This document shows, in pieces, positions 42,524-51,783 of a stretch of DNA of 64,000 nucleotides. Position 1 is the stretch's first letter, and each line of letters opens with the position of its first letter. The notes beneath the pieces are model-generated. The model saw only the letters and a program-made list of their open reading frames with translations, was not told the DNA's origin and searched no databases. This DNA comes from Desulfomarina profundi (GTDB taxonomy: Bacteria; Desulfobacterota; Desulfobulbia; Desulfobulbales; Desulfocapsaceae): NCBI RefSeq assembly GCF_019703855.1, contig NZ_AP024086.1:2562501-2626500 (forward strand). The letters are read 5' to 3'. A program made the translations under genes and the position numbers.

Positions 42524-44494
42524 TTAACCAGTGCCCAGCTCCCGGTCGATCTCATCAATCTTCTCCTGGGCCGTTTCCCATCGCTCATACCAGCGGTCCA
42601 GGCGACGCTTGCAGGCCTCATACTCCCGACCCGCCTCGGCCCAGCCGTTTTCATCCGAATAGAGTCCGGGATCGGCCATGCGCTCTTCCAACGCCTGTTT
42701 TTCCGCCTCCAGTTTTTCCACCTCTTTTTCGGCTTCCGCCACCTTTTTCAGCCAGGGACCGGCCTTTCTGCTGCGCTTTTGTCTGCGCTCCGCCTCAATT
42801 CGCTTTTTCTCTTTTCTGGATTCCTTTGACTCATCCGTTTTTTTCCGCCTGCCACCCTTGTCCTCCCTGCTTTCTTCTGCCGCCTGTTCCTCCTCCCTGC
42901 GCCGCAGGTATTCGGAAACATTTCCCTCGTAGAGAACCATTCCACCATCTTTTACCTCCAGCACCTTATTTACAAAGCTGTCGAGAAAATATCGGTTATG
43001 GGAAACGACGATAATAGTACCGTCATACTGGGCCATGGCCTCCTGCAGCACCTCCTGAGAACTCATGTCCAGGTGATTGGTCGGTTCATCCAGCAGCATA
43101 CAGTTTGCCGGGGTGGCGATCATCCGGGCCAGGGCAAGGCGGCTTTTTTCTCCCCCGGAAAGCACCGCCACCTTCTTGTCCACATCATCGCCCCGGAAGA
43201 GAAAAGCGCCAAGCAGGGAACGCGTGCGGGTGATGGTCATCTCTTCACCCCCAAGGGTCATGGTCTCAAGGACGGTGAGCTCAGGAGACAGTTCCCGTGC
43301 CTGGTGCTGGCCGAAATAGGACATTTTCACGTTTGCCCCCAGCTTCAATCTGCCGCTGTCCGGCTCAGTTTCTCCGGCCAGAATCTTCATAAAGGTCGAC
43401 TTTCCGGCACCGTTCACTCCAACCACAGCCACCTTGTCACCACGGTTAAGCAGCATCTCCACCCTGGAAAAGACAGTCTTTCCGCTATAACTTTTACTTA
43501 AATTTTCAATCAACAGCACATCCCGACCTGAATGAGGCGCTGGAGGAAAGGTGAATTTTATCTGCTGCTCATCACTTTCCAGTTCAATCAACTCCATCTT
43601 CTCCAACTGCTTCACCCGACTCTGTACCTGTTTTGCCTTGGTGGACTTGGCCCGAAAGCGCTCAACAAAACGCATGGTCTGGCGAATCTTTGCCTGCTGG
43701 TTGTCGTAGGCGTTTTTTGTAATACTCCGGCGCTCGGCCTTTTCCCTTACGTAGTAACTGTAATTACCCTTGTACACATCCAGGCGACCCAGGGTAATCT
43801 CCCATGTATATTCAGTAATCTTATCGAGAAACATCCTGTCATGGGAAATAATGACCATGGCCCCTTTGTAATTTCGCAGAAACTGCTCCACCCATGTGAG
43901 GGACTCAAGATCAAGGTGATTGGTCGGTTCATCCAGCAGCAGAAGGGAGGGCGCTTCCAAAAGCATCTTGGCCAGCTTCACCCGCATCTGCCAGCCACCG
44001 GAGAAAGCGGCCACCGGCTTTCCCAGATCCTCCGTAGAGAACCCAAGCCCCTGAAGCACTTTTTCTATCCTGCCGCGGATTGTATATATATCGCTGTCAT
44101 CAAGGCGGTGCTGAATCTCCCCCTGCCGTTTGAGCAGTACCTGGAAATCATCTGATTCCGGCGATATTTTGCTCATCTTCTCATGGAGCTGTTCAACCTC
44201 TTCCTGCAAAGCCAGCAGGGAAGCAAAGGCACTCTTCGCCTCTTCATAGAGGGATCTTTCAGACACCAGATCATCAGATTCCTGGGCCAGGTAACCAACG
44301 GTAAAATGCTTTGAGCGGCTGATCACCCCGTCATCGGTTGCTGAAACACCCGCCATAAATTTTAAAAGGGTCGATTTGCCGGCTCCGTTCACTCCCACGA
44401 GACCAATACGATTACCGCTGTGCACCTGCACCGATACATTTTTAAAGAGATGTTTCTTGCCATACCTCAAGTCCAGATTATTTACTGACAACAT
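42524..44494 (-). CDS. ABC-F ATPase (Uup/YheS-like)
   Basis: 656 residues with two ATP-binding cassettes in one chain and no membrane part. First: GVNGAGKSTLLKF and FSGGWQMRVKLAKMLL; second: GVNGAGKSTFMKI and LSGGEKSRLALARM. Both have LLDEPTNHLD. The inter-domain linker is rich in Arg/Lys (YVREKAERRSITK). The C-terminal 130 residues are a charged coiled coil (KVAEAEKEVEKLEAEKQALEERM). ABC-F proteins act on the ribosome. Its stop codon coincides with the end of the composite repeat. It is translated after the Elp3-like gene with a 17-base overlap. Confidence 0.93.
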   Translation of the reverse strand: MLSVNNLDLRYGKKHLFKNVSVQVHSGNRIGLVGVNGAGKSTLLKFMAGVSATDDGVISRSKHFTVGYLAQESDDLVSERSLYEEAKSAFASLLALQEEVEQLHEKMSKISPESDDFQVLLKRQGEIQHRLDDSDIYTIRGRIEKVLQGLGFSTEDLGKPVAAFSGGWQMRVKLAKMLLEAPSLLLLDEPTNHLDLESLTWVEQFLRNYKGAMVIISHDRMFLDKITEYTWEITLGRLDVYKGNYSYYVREKAERRSITKNAYDNQQAKIRQTMRFVERFRAKSTKAKQVQSRVKQLEKMELIELESDEQQIKFTFPPAPHSGRDVLLIENLSKSYSGKTVFSRVEMLLNRGDKVAVVGVNGAGKSTFMKILAGETEPDSGRLKLGANVKMSYFGQHQARELSPELTVLETMTLGGEEMTITRTRSLLGAFLFRGDDVDKKVAVLSGGEKSRLALARMIATPANCMLLDEPTNHLDMSSQEVLQEAMAQYDGTIIVVSHNRYFLDSFVNKVLEVKDGGMVLYEGNVSEYLRRREEEQAAEESREDKGGRRKKTDESKESRKEKKRIEAERRQKRSRKAGPWLKKVAEAEKEVEKLEAEKQALEERMADPGLYSDENGWAEAGREYEACKRRLDRWYERWETAQEKIDEIDRELGTG

Positions 44495-45485
44495 ATCTGA
44501 TACTGCCTCGCTGCAAAGTTTTATCTACTGTAATCGTAAAGCGGCCGCCAAAACCGAGCTGCTCAAGCCGTTTTATATTTTGACGACGTCTGCCGACAAT
44601 CTGGGACATGTCCCGATGGGACACTGTTATTTCCAGGCTTTCACCTGCTGCCAGCCGAAAAAGTCTCTCCCGCATTTCCCGATAATGAAGCCGTGACCTG
44701 ACCAGCTCCCCGAAAGCAGGATGATGCGGCCCGGCCACCATACTTTTACGTAATGACTCGGACGGCTGCAACCCCATGCGTATCACGGGGATACCCGCTT
44801 CTTCCAACTGACTGCAGGCGAGTGCAGACAGCGCTATGGCCCGGTTCAGAGACAGGGGACGAAATTCTCCCCTGTTATAGAGCAGCTCAAGCCCGGAACC
44901 CTTCACCACCACAACCGGGTAGAGACGGACAAATCCAGGTCGCAGATTCCGCACCCTGGCAATCCCACGGAGAAAGGTGGCAGTGGTCTCCCCCGGCAGA
45001 CCAACCATAAGCTGAATGCCGATTTCCATTCCACCCTCCCGTAGTACCTCCACGGCAGTCAGGATGGAGCGAACATCATGCCCACGGCGGGATATTTTCA
45101 AGACCCTGTCATCAAGGGACTGAGCCCCCAGCTCCACAGTCTTGACCCCATGACGGGACAACATCAGGCAGATTTGCTTATCAAGACAATCAGGGCGGGT
45201 GGAAAGCCGGATGGAATGAACTTCTCCCGACTCAAAAAAGGGGCGGACCGCAATCAGCATACGTTCCTGTTCACGGAGAGGGAGACAGGTAAAAGAGCCG
45301 CCATAAAAGGCTACCTGCACCCTGTCATTCTGCCGACAACGACTGAGCCATTCCCGAACAGTTCCTGCAATTTCCTCTGCCGAATGACGATTGTCAGCCT
45401 CCCCCGTAATTGATCGCTGATTACAGAAAAGACACTGGTGGGAACAACCCAGGTGGGGAATAAAAACCGGTATTACCAGGGACAT
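44478..45485 (-). CDS. Elp3/HemN-like radical SAM protein
   Basis: 335 residues. The cluster motif CSHQCLFCNQRSITG (CxxxCxxC) is at about 14-21; then VAFYGGSFTCLPL, STRPDCLDKQIC, VELGAQSLDDRVL and MVGLPGETTATFL, the signature of the small Elp3-like radical SAM family often found before rnc in this group. The C-terminal RRQNIKRLEQLGF is basic and may bind RNA. A tRNA-related modification is plausible but not shown. It follows the RNase III gene with no gap between stop and start. Confidence 0.85.
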   Translation of the reverse strand: MSLVIPVFIPHLGCSHQCLFCNQRSITGEADNRHSAEEIAGTVREWLSRCRQNDRVQVAFYGGSFTCLPLREQERMLIAVRPFFESGEVHSIRLSTRPDCLDKQICLMLSRHGVKTVELGAQSLDDRVLKISRRGHDVRSILTAVEVLREGGMEIGIQLMVGLPGETTATFLRGIARVRNLRPGFVRLYPVVVVKGSGLELLYNRGEFRPLSLNRAIALSALACSQLEEAGIPVIRMGLQPSESLRKSMVAGPHHPAFGELVRSRLHYREMRERLFRLAAGESLEITVSHRDMSQIVGRRRQNIKRLEQLGFGGRFTITVDKTLQRGSIRYVVSK

Positions 45486-46217
45486 TTACAGGGAACCATC
45501 CTGCAGCTTTTTAAGGGCGGCCGCTGCGGCGCGCTGTTCCGCCTCCTTTTTGGAACCGGCCTGGCCCAAACCCAGGACATCTCCTCTAAAGTCGGCGGCT
45601 ATGGTGAAAATCTTCTGGTGGGAAGGCCCTTCCTCCGCCTCCACTCTATACTGGGGAGCCTCGTTATACCTTTCCTGGAGAACCTCCTGGAGCCTGCTCT
45701 TGGCATCGGCAACCAGCATATCTTCTTTTTTTTCTTCAATGGCCGGAACAAAATATTTCTCCACAAGTTCCCTGACCGTTTCATAACCGCCATCCTCAAA
45801 AACGGCCCCTATTACCGCTTCATAACCACAGGAGAGGATGGACGACTTATTCCTGCCGTTGGAGGCATCTTCCCCCTTTCCCAGTGAAAGGAAATCCCCG
45901 AGACTGACATTTCTTGCCATTTCCGCAAGATGTGATTCATTCACCAGGGCCGAGCGAAGGCGTGTCAACTCCCCTTCCCGCATCTTCGGATATTTTTTAT
46001 AGAGAAGATTGCCCACAACCAGGTCGAGCACGGCATCTCCCAGGAACTCCAGGGTCTGGTTGTCCTGTCCGGCCCTGCCCCGCTCAAAGGCATAGGACGA
46101 GTGGACCAGTGCCCGCTGTAGAAGACGTAAATCCGTGAACCGGTACTCAATTATCTTTTCAAACCTGCTCAACTCTTCCTTGTTCCTGCGAACAAGTGAA
46201 TCAATACCCAAACCCAT
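45486..46217 (-). CDS. rnc: Ribonuclease III
   Basis: 243 residues. The nuclease signature NQTLEFLGDAVLDLVVGNLL is at about 55-75 with the catalytic acidic residues, and a second acid set in EAVIGAVFEDGGYE. The double-stranded RNA-binding domain fills the C-terminus (DAKSRLQEVLQERYNEAPQYRV ... GSKKEAEQRAAAAALKKL). It processes rRNA precursors and mRNA. It heads an rnc - elp3-like - ABC-F gene run. Confidence 0.95.
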   Translation of the reverse strand: MGLGIDSLVRRNKEELSRFEKIIEYRFTDLRLLQRALVHSSYAFERGRAGQDNQTLEFLGDAVLDLVVGNLLYKKYPKMREGELTRLRSALVNESHLAEMARNVSLGDFLSLGKGEDASNGRNKSSILSCGYEAVIGAVFEDGGYETVRELVEKYFVPAIEEKKEDMLVADAKSRLQEVLQERYNEAPQYRVEAEEGPSHQKIFTIAADFRGDVLGLGQAGSKKEAEQRAAAAALKKLQDGSL

Positions 46218-46279
46218 TTTTTAAATATTTCCCTTGTCAAAAACTAAAACTGTGGTATAAAGATTGCCGCAACATCTTC

Positions 46280-46355
46280 GGCGGCGTAGCCAAGTGGCTA
46301 AGGCAGTGGTCTGCAAAACCATTATTCATCGGTTCGACTCCGATCGCCGCCTCCA
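46280..46355 (+). tRNA. tRNA-Cys (GCA)
   Basis: 76 nt with CCA encoded. The acceptor GGCGGCG pairs with CGCCGCC, the anticodon stem GTGGT/ACCAT-type loop is CTGCAAA with anticodon GCA, and the T loop is TTCGACT within a 5-bp stem (ATCGG/CCGAT). It is followed at once by a strong terminator. Confidence 0.97.
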
Positions 46356-46363
46356 GCAATTTC

Positions 46364-46405
46364 AAAGGGATTACAGATTATCATAATTTGTAATCCCTTT
46401 TTTTT
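46364..46405 (+). terminator. Intrinsic terminator of the tRNA-Cys gene
   Basis: AAAGGGATTACAGATTA pairs with TAATTTGTAATCCCTTT (one mismatch), followed by a run of eight T. It lies 9 bases after the tRNA. Confidence 0.92.
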
Positions 46406-46822
46406 ATCTAAAAATCCCATAGCAAAAGGTTTTTTTGCCGTAGTCGGATTTTCAATACTCTGTTGTAGCCGAGCTTTAAGGTCCGGCTACGCCGGTTTAT
46501 TTGAAAATCCCGCCACCAGAGGTTATTCTGTCGCCAACCTCGTGGACCTGTAAATACCGCATATCACAGTACAGGTCAAGGTGGATCATAATTCTCCCTC
46601 ATATATGCGGGGATACTGTAAGGGTTAAGCCCCTTTTCTCTTTCCGGGAAAACCTTCAGCAATTCACAGAGAAAAACAGTATAATAATAAAATTCCATTC
46701 AATTTTCTTTCAGATATCTGCAACACACCTGATAAGACAAGCAAATTCTCAGGCTCACAAAAAGGTTGAGTTTCGTACGTAATTCGCTTTTAAAAAGGTA
46801 TATGCCAATCAAGGTAATTCAG
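46406..46822. other. Non-coding stretch with a 68-bp imperfect hairpin at 46445-46512
   Basis: CGGATTTTCAA pairs with TTGAAAATCCCG across the region and GTAGCCG with CGGCTAC inside, a two-step palindrome of unknown type. The rest (46513-46822) has no credible coding frame and no tRNA-like fold that I can see; the last part is the leader of the Cys-rich protein gene. Confidence 0.5.
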
Positions 46823-47296
46823 ATGAAAATTAACCCAGCTCATATCTCCCCTTGTGGGCTTTATTGTGGAGTTTGCGGCATCTATCATGCCACCCGGGAA
46901 AACAACCTGCGATTCCTGAAAGTACTTTTAAGAATGTACAAATCAATTCTCCCGGGAACAGAAGGTTACACGATAGATGACCTCCGCTGTGACGGTTGCC
47001 ATGCCGAAAGAAGATCTTTTACCTGTAGATCATGTGCAGTTCGAGATTGTACAGAGAAAAAACAATATGATGGATGCCACGAATGCAATTCCTTTCCATG
47101 TTCACTCATTATCAATTTTCCTGTAAAAACGGGGAGAAAAGTAATATTACGAACTATACCTTACCGTCGGGAACATGGAACGGAGAAATGGATCAGGGAT
47201 GAAGAAAAACGGTATTTCTGTCCTGGATGCAACAGCAGATTGTTTCGCGGAATAACTCGTTGTAATAAGTGCCGGGAATCCGTCAATCTTGATTGA
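46823..47296 (+). CDS. Cys-rich DUF3795-type protein
   Basis: 157 residues with about 15 Cys. It starts ISPCGLYCGVCGIY, the usual DUF3795 opening, then CDGCHAE, CRSCAVRDC and CHECNSFPC, and ends with a zinc-ribbon-like CPGCNSR ... CNKCRES. It probably binds zinc or iron-sulfur clusters; the biological role is unknown. The ATG at 46823 after AAGG is preferred to one at 46802. It faces the PEP-CTERM gene with a shared terminator between them. Confidence 0.8.
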   Translation: MKINPAHISPCGLYCGVCGIYHATRENNLRFLKVLLRMYKSILPGTEGYTIDDLRCDGCHAERRSFTCRSCAVRDCTEKKQYDGCHECNSFPCSLIINFPVKTGRKVILRTIPYRREHGTEKWIRDEEKRYFCPGCNSRLFRGITRCNKCRESVNLD

Positions 47297-47369
47297 GCAA
47301 AGACCCACGGCGCGGAGAGGAGGTCGGCCAATTTGCCGATTGCAGAATTCAGGTATAAATATCACAGAA

Positions 47370-47395
47370 AAGCCCTGCACGATGCACAGGGCTTC
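47370..47395. terminator. Bidirectional terminator between convergent genes
   Basis: AAGCCCTGCACGATGCACAGGGCTT forms a stem of 8-9 pairs; a T-rich stretch follows on the plus strand (TATTTTTATATA) and an A-rich one precedes it, so it can stop transcripts from both directions. Confidence 0.75.
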
Positions 47396-47442
47396 TAATA
47401 TTTTTATATATAATTTTCCAGCTTATGCCTGCCTTGAAAAAA

Positions 47443-48111
47443 TTATTTCTTCCTTTTCATCTTTCCTGCCATGCCGGCCAAACCCAGCAGACCAGCACCA
47501 AAAAGAAGTAGAGTAGTCGGCTCTGGAACAGGCGATGCATTATTATCGGTATATATTTTAACGTTATCAATACCCCAGGATTCATCCGTCAAACTCTGCA
47601 GATGACGACCGTAAAAATCCAATGTCAGGGTAGAGCTGAAATGATCGAAGCTGAACCCGTCATTAAAATTTTTATACAGGGCATCCTCCCATCTTCGATT
47701 ACCCCCGAAATAACCTGTGAGATCAGGAGTAGTATCCGGGTTCGTTGAAGAAGCACCGGAACCGGGTCTGCTGAATGTATACTCATATACCCTTGTGTTA
47801 TCGGCAGTAAGTCCCTGAAAGTCTCTACCCCATCTTGTATTGTCACCATCCCAGCTATCCCAGAGAATCAAATCAAAAGAGACTGTAACAGTGGAATGGG
47901 CTCCAATACCCGTCAGGTTCAGTGTAGCTGTATCATTTCCGAATCTGCCAAGAAAGGTCGTTGTATCATTATCGTAACTTGTCGCTGTTGTTGACCACTC
48001 TGAACCGATTGCGCCTTCAAAATCGTTAGAATAAATAAGGGTTGCCTGAGCCTGGATAGAAAACAGGACAACCGCTGAAATTATAATCCCCAGGTTAAAT
48101 ATTGATTTCAT
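47443..48111 (-). CDS. PEP-CTERM sorted exoprotein
   Basis: 222 residues: signal peptide (FNLGIIISAVVLFSIQAQA), an Asp/Thr/Ser-rich beta-type body (LIYSNDFEGAIGSEW ... WGIDNVKIYTDNN) and a C-terminal sorting signal VPEPTTLLLFGAGLLGLAG followed by MAGKMKRKK. Such proteins are cut and anchored by exosortase (EpsH) together with exopolysaccharide. The lectin-like body suggests a polysaccharide-binding or matrix protein. A sigma54-type promoter lies 40-60 bases upstream, as for other PEP-CTERM genes under PrsK/PrsR control. Exosortase is not in the window. Confidence 0.9.
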   Translation of the reverse strand: MKSIFNLGIIISAVVLFSIQAQATLIYSNDFEGAIGSEWSTTATSYDNDTTTFLGRFGNDTATLNLTGIGAHSTVTVSFDLILWDSWDGDNTRWGRDFQGLTADNTRVYEYTFSRPGSGASSTNPDTTPDLTGYFGGNRRWEDALYKNFNDGFSFDHFSSTLTLDFYGRHLQSLTDESWGIDNVKIYTDNNASPVPEPTTLLLFGAGLLGLAGMAGKMKRKK

Positions 48112-48151
48112 TTCTTATGACTCCTGTTTATTGATAATCTTTCCCATTTAT

Positions 48152-48169
48152 TTGCAGTTACCATGCCAA
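48152..48169 (-). promoter_or_regulatory. Sigma54-type (-24/-12) promoter of the PEP-CTERM gene
   Basis: On the minus strand TTGGCATGGTAACTGCAA places GG and GC exactly 12 bases apart, matching TGGCAC-N5-TTGC closely. It lies about 40 bases before the ATG at 48111. The remaining bases to 48404 look empty apart from a short GATGAC/GTCATC hairpin at 48316-48334. Confidence 0.75.
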
Positions 48170-48404
48170 CAGAAGTAATTTTCAGGTAATGATTCAAAAA
48201 AGACATTTTATATCAAGATGATACCAAGTTATACTAAATTTTTTAAATTAAAATACCCCTCACTTTTCCTTATTTTTTCCTCTTAAACAGGTAATCGATA
48301 ACAAAATCGTTCTACCGATGACAAAAACAGTCATCAAGGTGACAAAAAAGGACACACGAAACCAGGCGTTTCAGGTATCTGCACTTTTTTCTCTCTTTTC
48401 TCAT

Positions 48405-50903
48405 TTATCCCACCGGAATACCCCAAATCTCCTCAGCATATTCCTTTATTGTACGATCGGTAGAGAATTTACCCATACGGGCCACATTGAGGATGGCGGT
48501 TCTGGTCCAGTTTTCCTGGTCCAGATAGGCCCGGTTTACCCGTTTCTGGCAGTCAATATACGACTCGAGATCAAGGAGGAGCAGATACGGATCATGCTTA
48601 TCCATCAGGCTGTCCACCAGTGGCTTAAAGAGATCCTTGTTACCGTCGCTGAAGGAACCATCGCCAATTGACTCAATGATTTCGGCAATTTCTCCGTTCT
48701 TCCTGCATATCTGCCAGGGTGTTCTGGAAGCGTTTTTTCTTTCATACTCCGCCTCTTCCGCCGTCATGCCAAAGATAAAAATATTTTCTTTGCCCACCTC
48801 TTCCCTTATTTCAATATTTGCGCCGTCCAGGGTGCCTATTGTCAGGGCACCGTTGAGGGAGAACTTCATATTGCCGGTTCCAGAGGCCTCTGTTCCAGCT
48901 GTGGAGATCTGCTCGGAAAGGTCTGCGGCCACCATGATGATTTCCGCCTGGGAGACATTGTAATTGGGCAGAAAAACCACCTTCAACCTGTCTTTTACCC
49001 GGGGATCATTATTAACCACGTCAGCGATGGAAGTGATCAGCTTGATGATCAACTTTGCCCGCCAGTATGAAGGCGCCGCCTTACCGGCAAAAACTGCGGT
49101 TCTCGGTACCATGTCATCAGCCTCGCCACGAACAATACGATGGTAGAGGTAGATCAGGTGGAGGGCGTTTAAAAGCTGGCGTTTATATTCGTGGATCCGT
49201 TTAACCTGGATATCAAACATGGTATCAGGGCTGACGGTTACCCCTACAGTTTTTTTGATATAATCCGCCAACCGCTTCTTATTATTGAATTTGATCCGCT
49301 GCCAACTTTGCCGAAACTCCGTATCTTCCACAAAGGATTCCAGGCCGCGAAGCTGATCGAGATCGGTGATCCAACCAAAACCGATCCTCCCACTGATAAG
49401 ATCCGCCAGTTCCGGATTGACATCAAGCAACCAGCGCCGGGGAGTGATGCCATTTGTTTTGGAATTGAACCGTCCCGGAAAGAACTCGTGGAAATCGGGA
49501 AAAATCCGCTCTTTTAAAAGCTTTGAATGAAGTTCGGCGACCCCGTTTACTGAATGACTGCCGATAATTGCCAGGTGGGCCATGCGCACCATCTTCACCG
49601 GCCCCTCCTCGATAATGGACAGATCCCGCAGTTTTCTTACATTGCCTGGATATCTTTGCGCCAGTTCATCCAGAAAACGCTGGTTAATTTCGTAAATAAT
49701 CTGAAGATGACGGGGAAGCACCCTGCCCATCATCTCCACACTCCAGCGCTCCAATGCTTCGGGCATAAGAGTATGATTGGTATAGGCGAAGGTATTGACG
49801 CAGATATGCCACGCCTCTTCCCAGCTGAGTCCCTCAAGATCCAGCAGAATGCGCATCAGCTCCGGAATGGCAATGGCCGGGTGGGTATCGTTGAGCTGCA
49901 CAGCCACCCGATCCGTGAACTGGTCAAAGCTGTCGTGTTTCTTTTTATAGCGCCGCATGATGTCCTGGAAGGTGGCGGCAACAAAGAAATACTGCTGTTT
50001 CAGCCGCAGTTCCTGGCCGGCGTAATTATGATCCGGCGGATAGAGAACCTTTGAGATTGTCTCGGAGCTGACCTTGGATTCAACAGCACCAATGTAGTCC
50101 CCTTTGCTGAAATCGGTCAGATCGAGCTCCCTGGATGACTGGGCCGACCAGAGACGCATATTGATGACATGATCATTCCGGTAGCCGGGCACCATGATAT
50201 CCGAAGCTCGTGCCTTCACATCCTTTGTGTTCACCCATTTAGCCCTATAATTACCGTTTTCATCGACATAACCGGTGACATTACCAAAAAACTGCACGTT
50301 AAAAAGGGGCAGGGAACGTTCAAACTCCCAGGGAGTCCCGTCAAACAGCCAGTTATCCGGCCCCTCCACCTGGTAACCGTCCACAAGCTGCTGAAAGAAA
50401 AGGCCGTATTCGTAACGGATCCCGTACCCGTAGGCGGGAATCTTCAGGGTGGCGATGGAATCCATAAAACAGGCGGCAAGGCGTCCGAGACCGCCGTTTC
50501 CCAGGGCCGCGTCTTCCTCCTGGTTCCGAATCTCCTCCATATCAAAACCCAACTCCTCCACCGCTTTTTTCGCGGCATCGAGAATACCGAGATTGGTCAT
50601 ACTGTTGCCGAGACTCCGACCTATAAGAAATTCAAGGGAAAGATAGTACACCCGTTTTTTCTGCTTGGCATAGAAGGTTTTCTGAGTAGAAATCCATTTC
50701 TCCACCATGATGTCACGCATGGTATAGGCCAGGGCCTTATAAACGTCCCGTGCTCCGGACCGCTCAGGATCACGCCCCTGGAAACTCATCAGATGGTGAA
50801 TGATATTTTCCTTGATGGCCTGCACGGTTGTGGAAAAATAGTTTTCCATAACGTCGTTCCCTTCATGTCCGGTCTGTGACCTGACCTTTTCCAATACCTT
50901 CAT
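48405..50903 (-). CDS. glgP: Glycogen/alpha-glucan phosphorylase
   Basis: 832 residues, full length. Conserved blocks include YYLSLEFLIGRSLGNSM, LGNGGLGRLAACFMDS, YGIRYEYGLFFQQL, TNGITPRRWL and the PLP-lysine region EASGTGNMKFSLNGALTIGTLDGANIE. It releases glucose 1-phosphate from glycogen using phosphate. The ATG at 50903 follows a strong GGAGGAG site, so it is preferred to 50930. It stands alone, divergent from the TPR/met operon. Confidence 0.96.
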   Translation of the reverse strand: MKVLEKVRSQTGHEGNDVMENYFSTTVQAIKENIIHHLMSFQGRDPERSGARDVYKALAYTMRDIMVEKWISTQKTFYAKQKKRVYYLSLEFLIGRSLGNSMTNLGILDAAKKAVEELGFDMEEIRNQEEDAALGNGGLGRLAACFMDSIATLKIPAYGYGIRYEYGLFFQQLVDGYQVEGPDNWLFDGTPWEFERSLPLFNVQFFGNVTGYVDENGNYRAKWVNTKDVKARASDIMVPGYRNDHVINMRLWSAQSSRELDLTDFSKGDYIGAVESKVSSETISKVLYPPDHNYAGQELRLKQQYFFVAATFQDIMRRYKKKHDSFDQFTDRVAVQLNDTHPAIAIPELMRILLDLEGLSWEEAWHICVNTFAYTNHTLMPEALERWSVEMMGRVLPRHLQIIYEINQRFLDELAQRYPGNVRKLRDLSIIEEGPVKMVRMAHLAIIGSHSVNGVAELHSKLLKERIFPDFHEFFPGRFNSKTNGITPRRWLLDVNPELADLISGRIGFGWITDLDQLRGLESFVEDTEFRQSWQRIKFNNKKRLADYIKKTVGVTVSPDTMFDIQVKRIHEYKRQLLNALHLIYLYHRIVRGEADDMVPRTAVFAGKAAPSYWRAKLIIKLITSIADVVNNDPRVKDRLKVVFLPNYNVSQAEIIMVAADLSEQISTAGTEASGTGNMKFSLNGALTIGTLDGANIEIREEVGKENIFIFGMTAEEAEYERKNASRTPWQICRKNGEIAEIIESIGDGSFSDGNKDLFKPLVDSLMDKHDPYLLLLDLESYIDCQKRVNRAYLDQENWTRTAILNVARMGKFSTDRTIKEYAEEIWGIPVG

Positions 50904-51153
50904 TTTTACTCCTCCCGGGGAGATTCTCAAAAACCAACTGTTTATTATTCCACTGTCTACCGTTTAATCCCCTGGACAAACAGGCAGTACAGACATATTT
51001 TTCATTTTATCACATGGATAAATACTCCTGGTACCCTGTTTCCACACTAAGCCGCTTTTTTTGTTGAAGCAAGCACCACAATGTAGTATTTACACTGCAT
51101 GTTTTTAACTTTTCATCTCAATAATCAAGACAAAGACATCATTGGAGATATGC

Positions 51154-51783
51154 ATGGGAGCAGGCAACACTGAAAACAAAAAACAAAAAACAAAAAATAC
51201 CTCACCTGTTACATACCTTGTAATTTTTATCCTCGGTTTTCTGACGGGTGTCGGATTCACCGTCTACAAGACTGGCAGTACAGACAAACATTCAGGCACT
51301 GCAACAAGCAGCCAGAACAGCCAGGACAACGAAGCACACCAGGCCATCCTCAGTATGGAGGCGGAAGTTACCGCCAATCCTGAAGACTACCAGGCCTGGC
51401 GGCAACTCGGCAATCTCTATTATGATCACGATCTTCCCAAGAAGGCAATCGGGGCGTATACAAAATCCATTGAACTCCATGGGGGAGATGCCAATCTCCT
51501 CACCGACCTCGGAGTCATGTACAGGAGAAACAAGGAGCCGGAAAAGGCCATTGCCTCTTTTCAGAAAGCTATCCAGGTCGACAGCACCCATGAGCAGTCA
51601 CGATTCAACATGGGTATTGTCTATATGTATGATTTGAATGATCCGGAAAAGGCATTTGCAAGCTGGCGGGAACTGCTCAAAATCAACCCGGAGGCAAGAG
51701 CCGCCAACGGCGATCTTGTAAAGGATATTATGGCACAGGTGAAAGCACAGCTCACAGAACAACAGGGGGAGAATAAAAAATGA
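51154..51783 (+). CDS. Membrane-anchored TPR protein at the head of the met/cys operon
   Basis: 209 residues: one N-terminal membrane helix (YLVIFILGFLTGVGFTVY) then three to four TPR units (AWRQLGNLYYDHDLPKKAIGAYTKSIEL; TDLGVMYRRNKEPEKAIASFQKAIQV; NMGIVYMYDLNDPEKAFASWRELLKI). The repeats probably scaffold protein contacts at the membrane. Its stop overlaps the MetY-type gene by 4 bases, so it is co-translated with sulfur metabolism enzymes, but its part there is unknown. The start is the ATG of MGAGNTENKK after GGAG. Confidence 0.85.
   Translation: MGAGNTENKKQKTKNTSPVTYLVIFILGFLTGVGFTVYKTGSTDKHSGTATSSQNSQDNEAHQAILSMEAEVTANPEDYQAWRQLGNLYYDHDLPKKAIGAYTKSIELHGGDANLLTDLGVMYRRNKEPEKAIASFQKAIQVDSTHEQSRFNMGIVYMYDLNDPEKAFASWRELLKINPEARAANGDLVKDIMAQVKAQLTEQQGENKK

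Noticed and set aside
46445-46512. Small RNA gene after tRNA-Cys
   Set aside because: Only a two-step palindrome is visible; no promoter or U-run terminator follows it.
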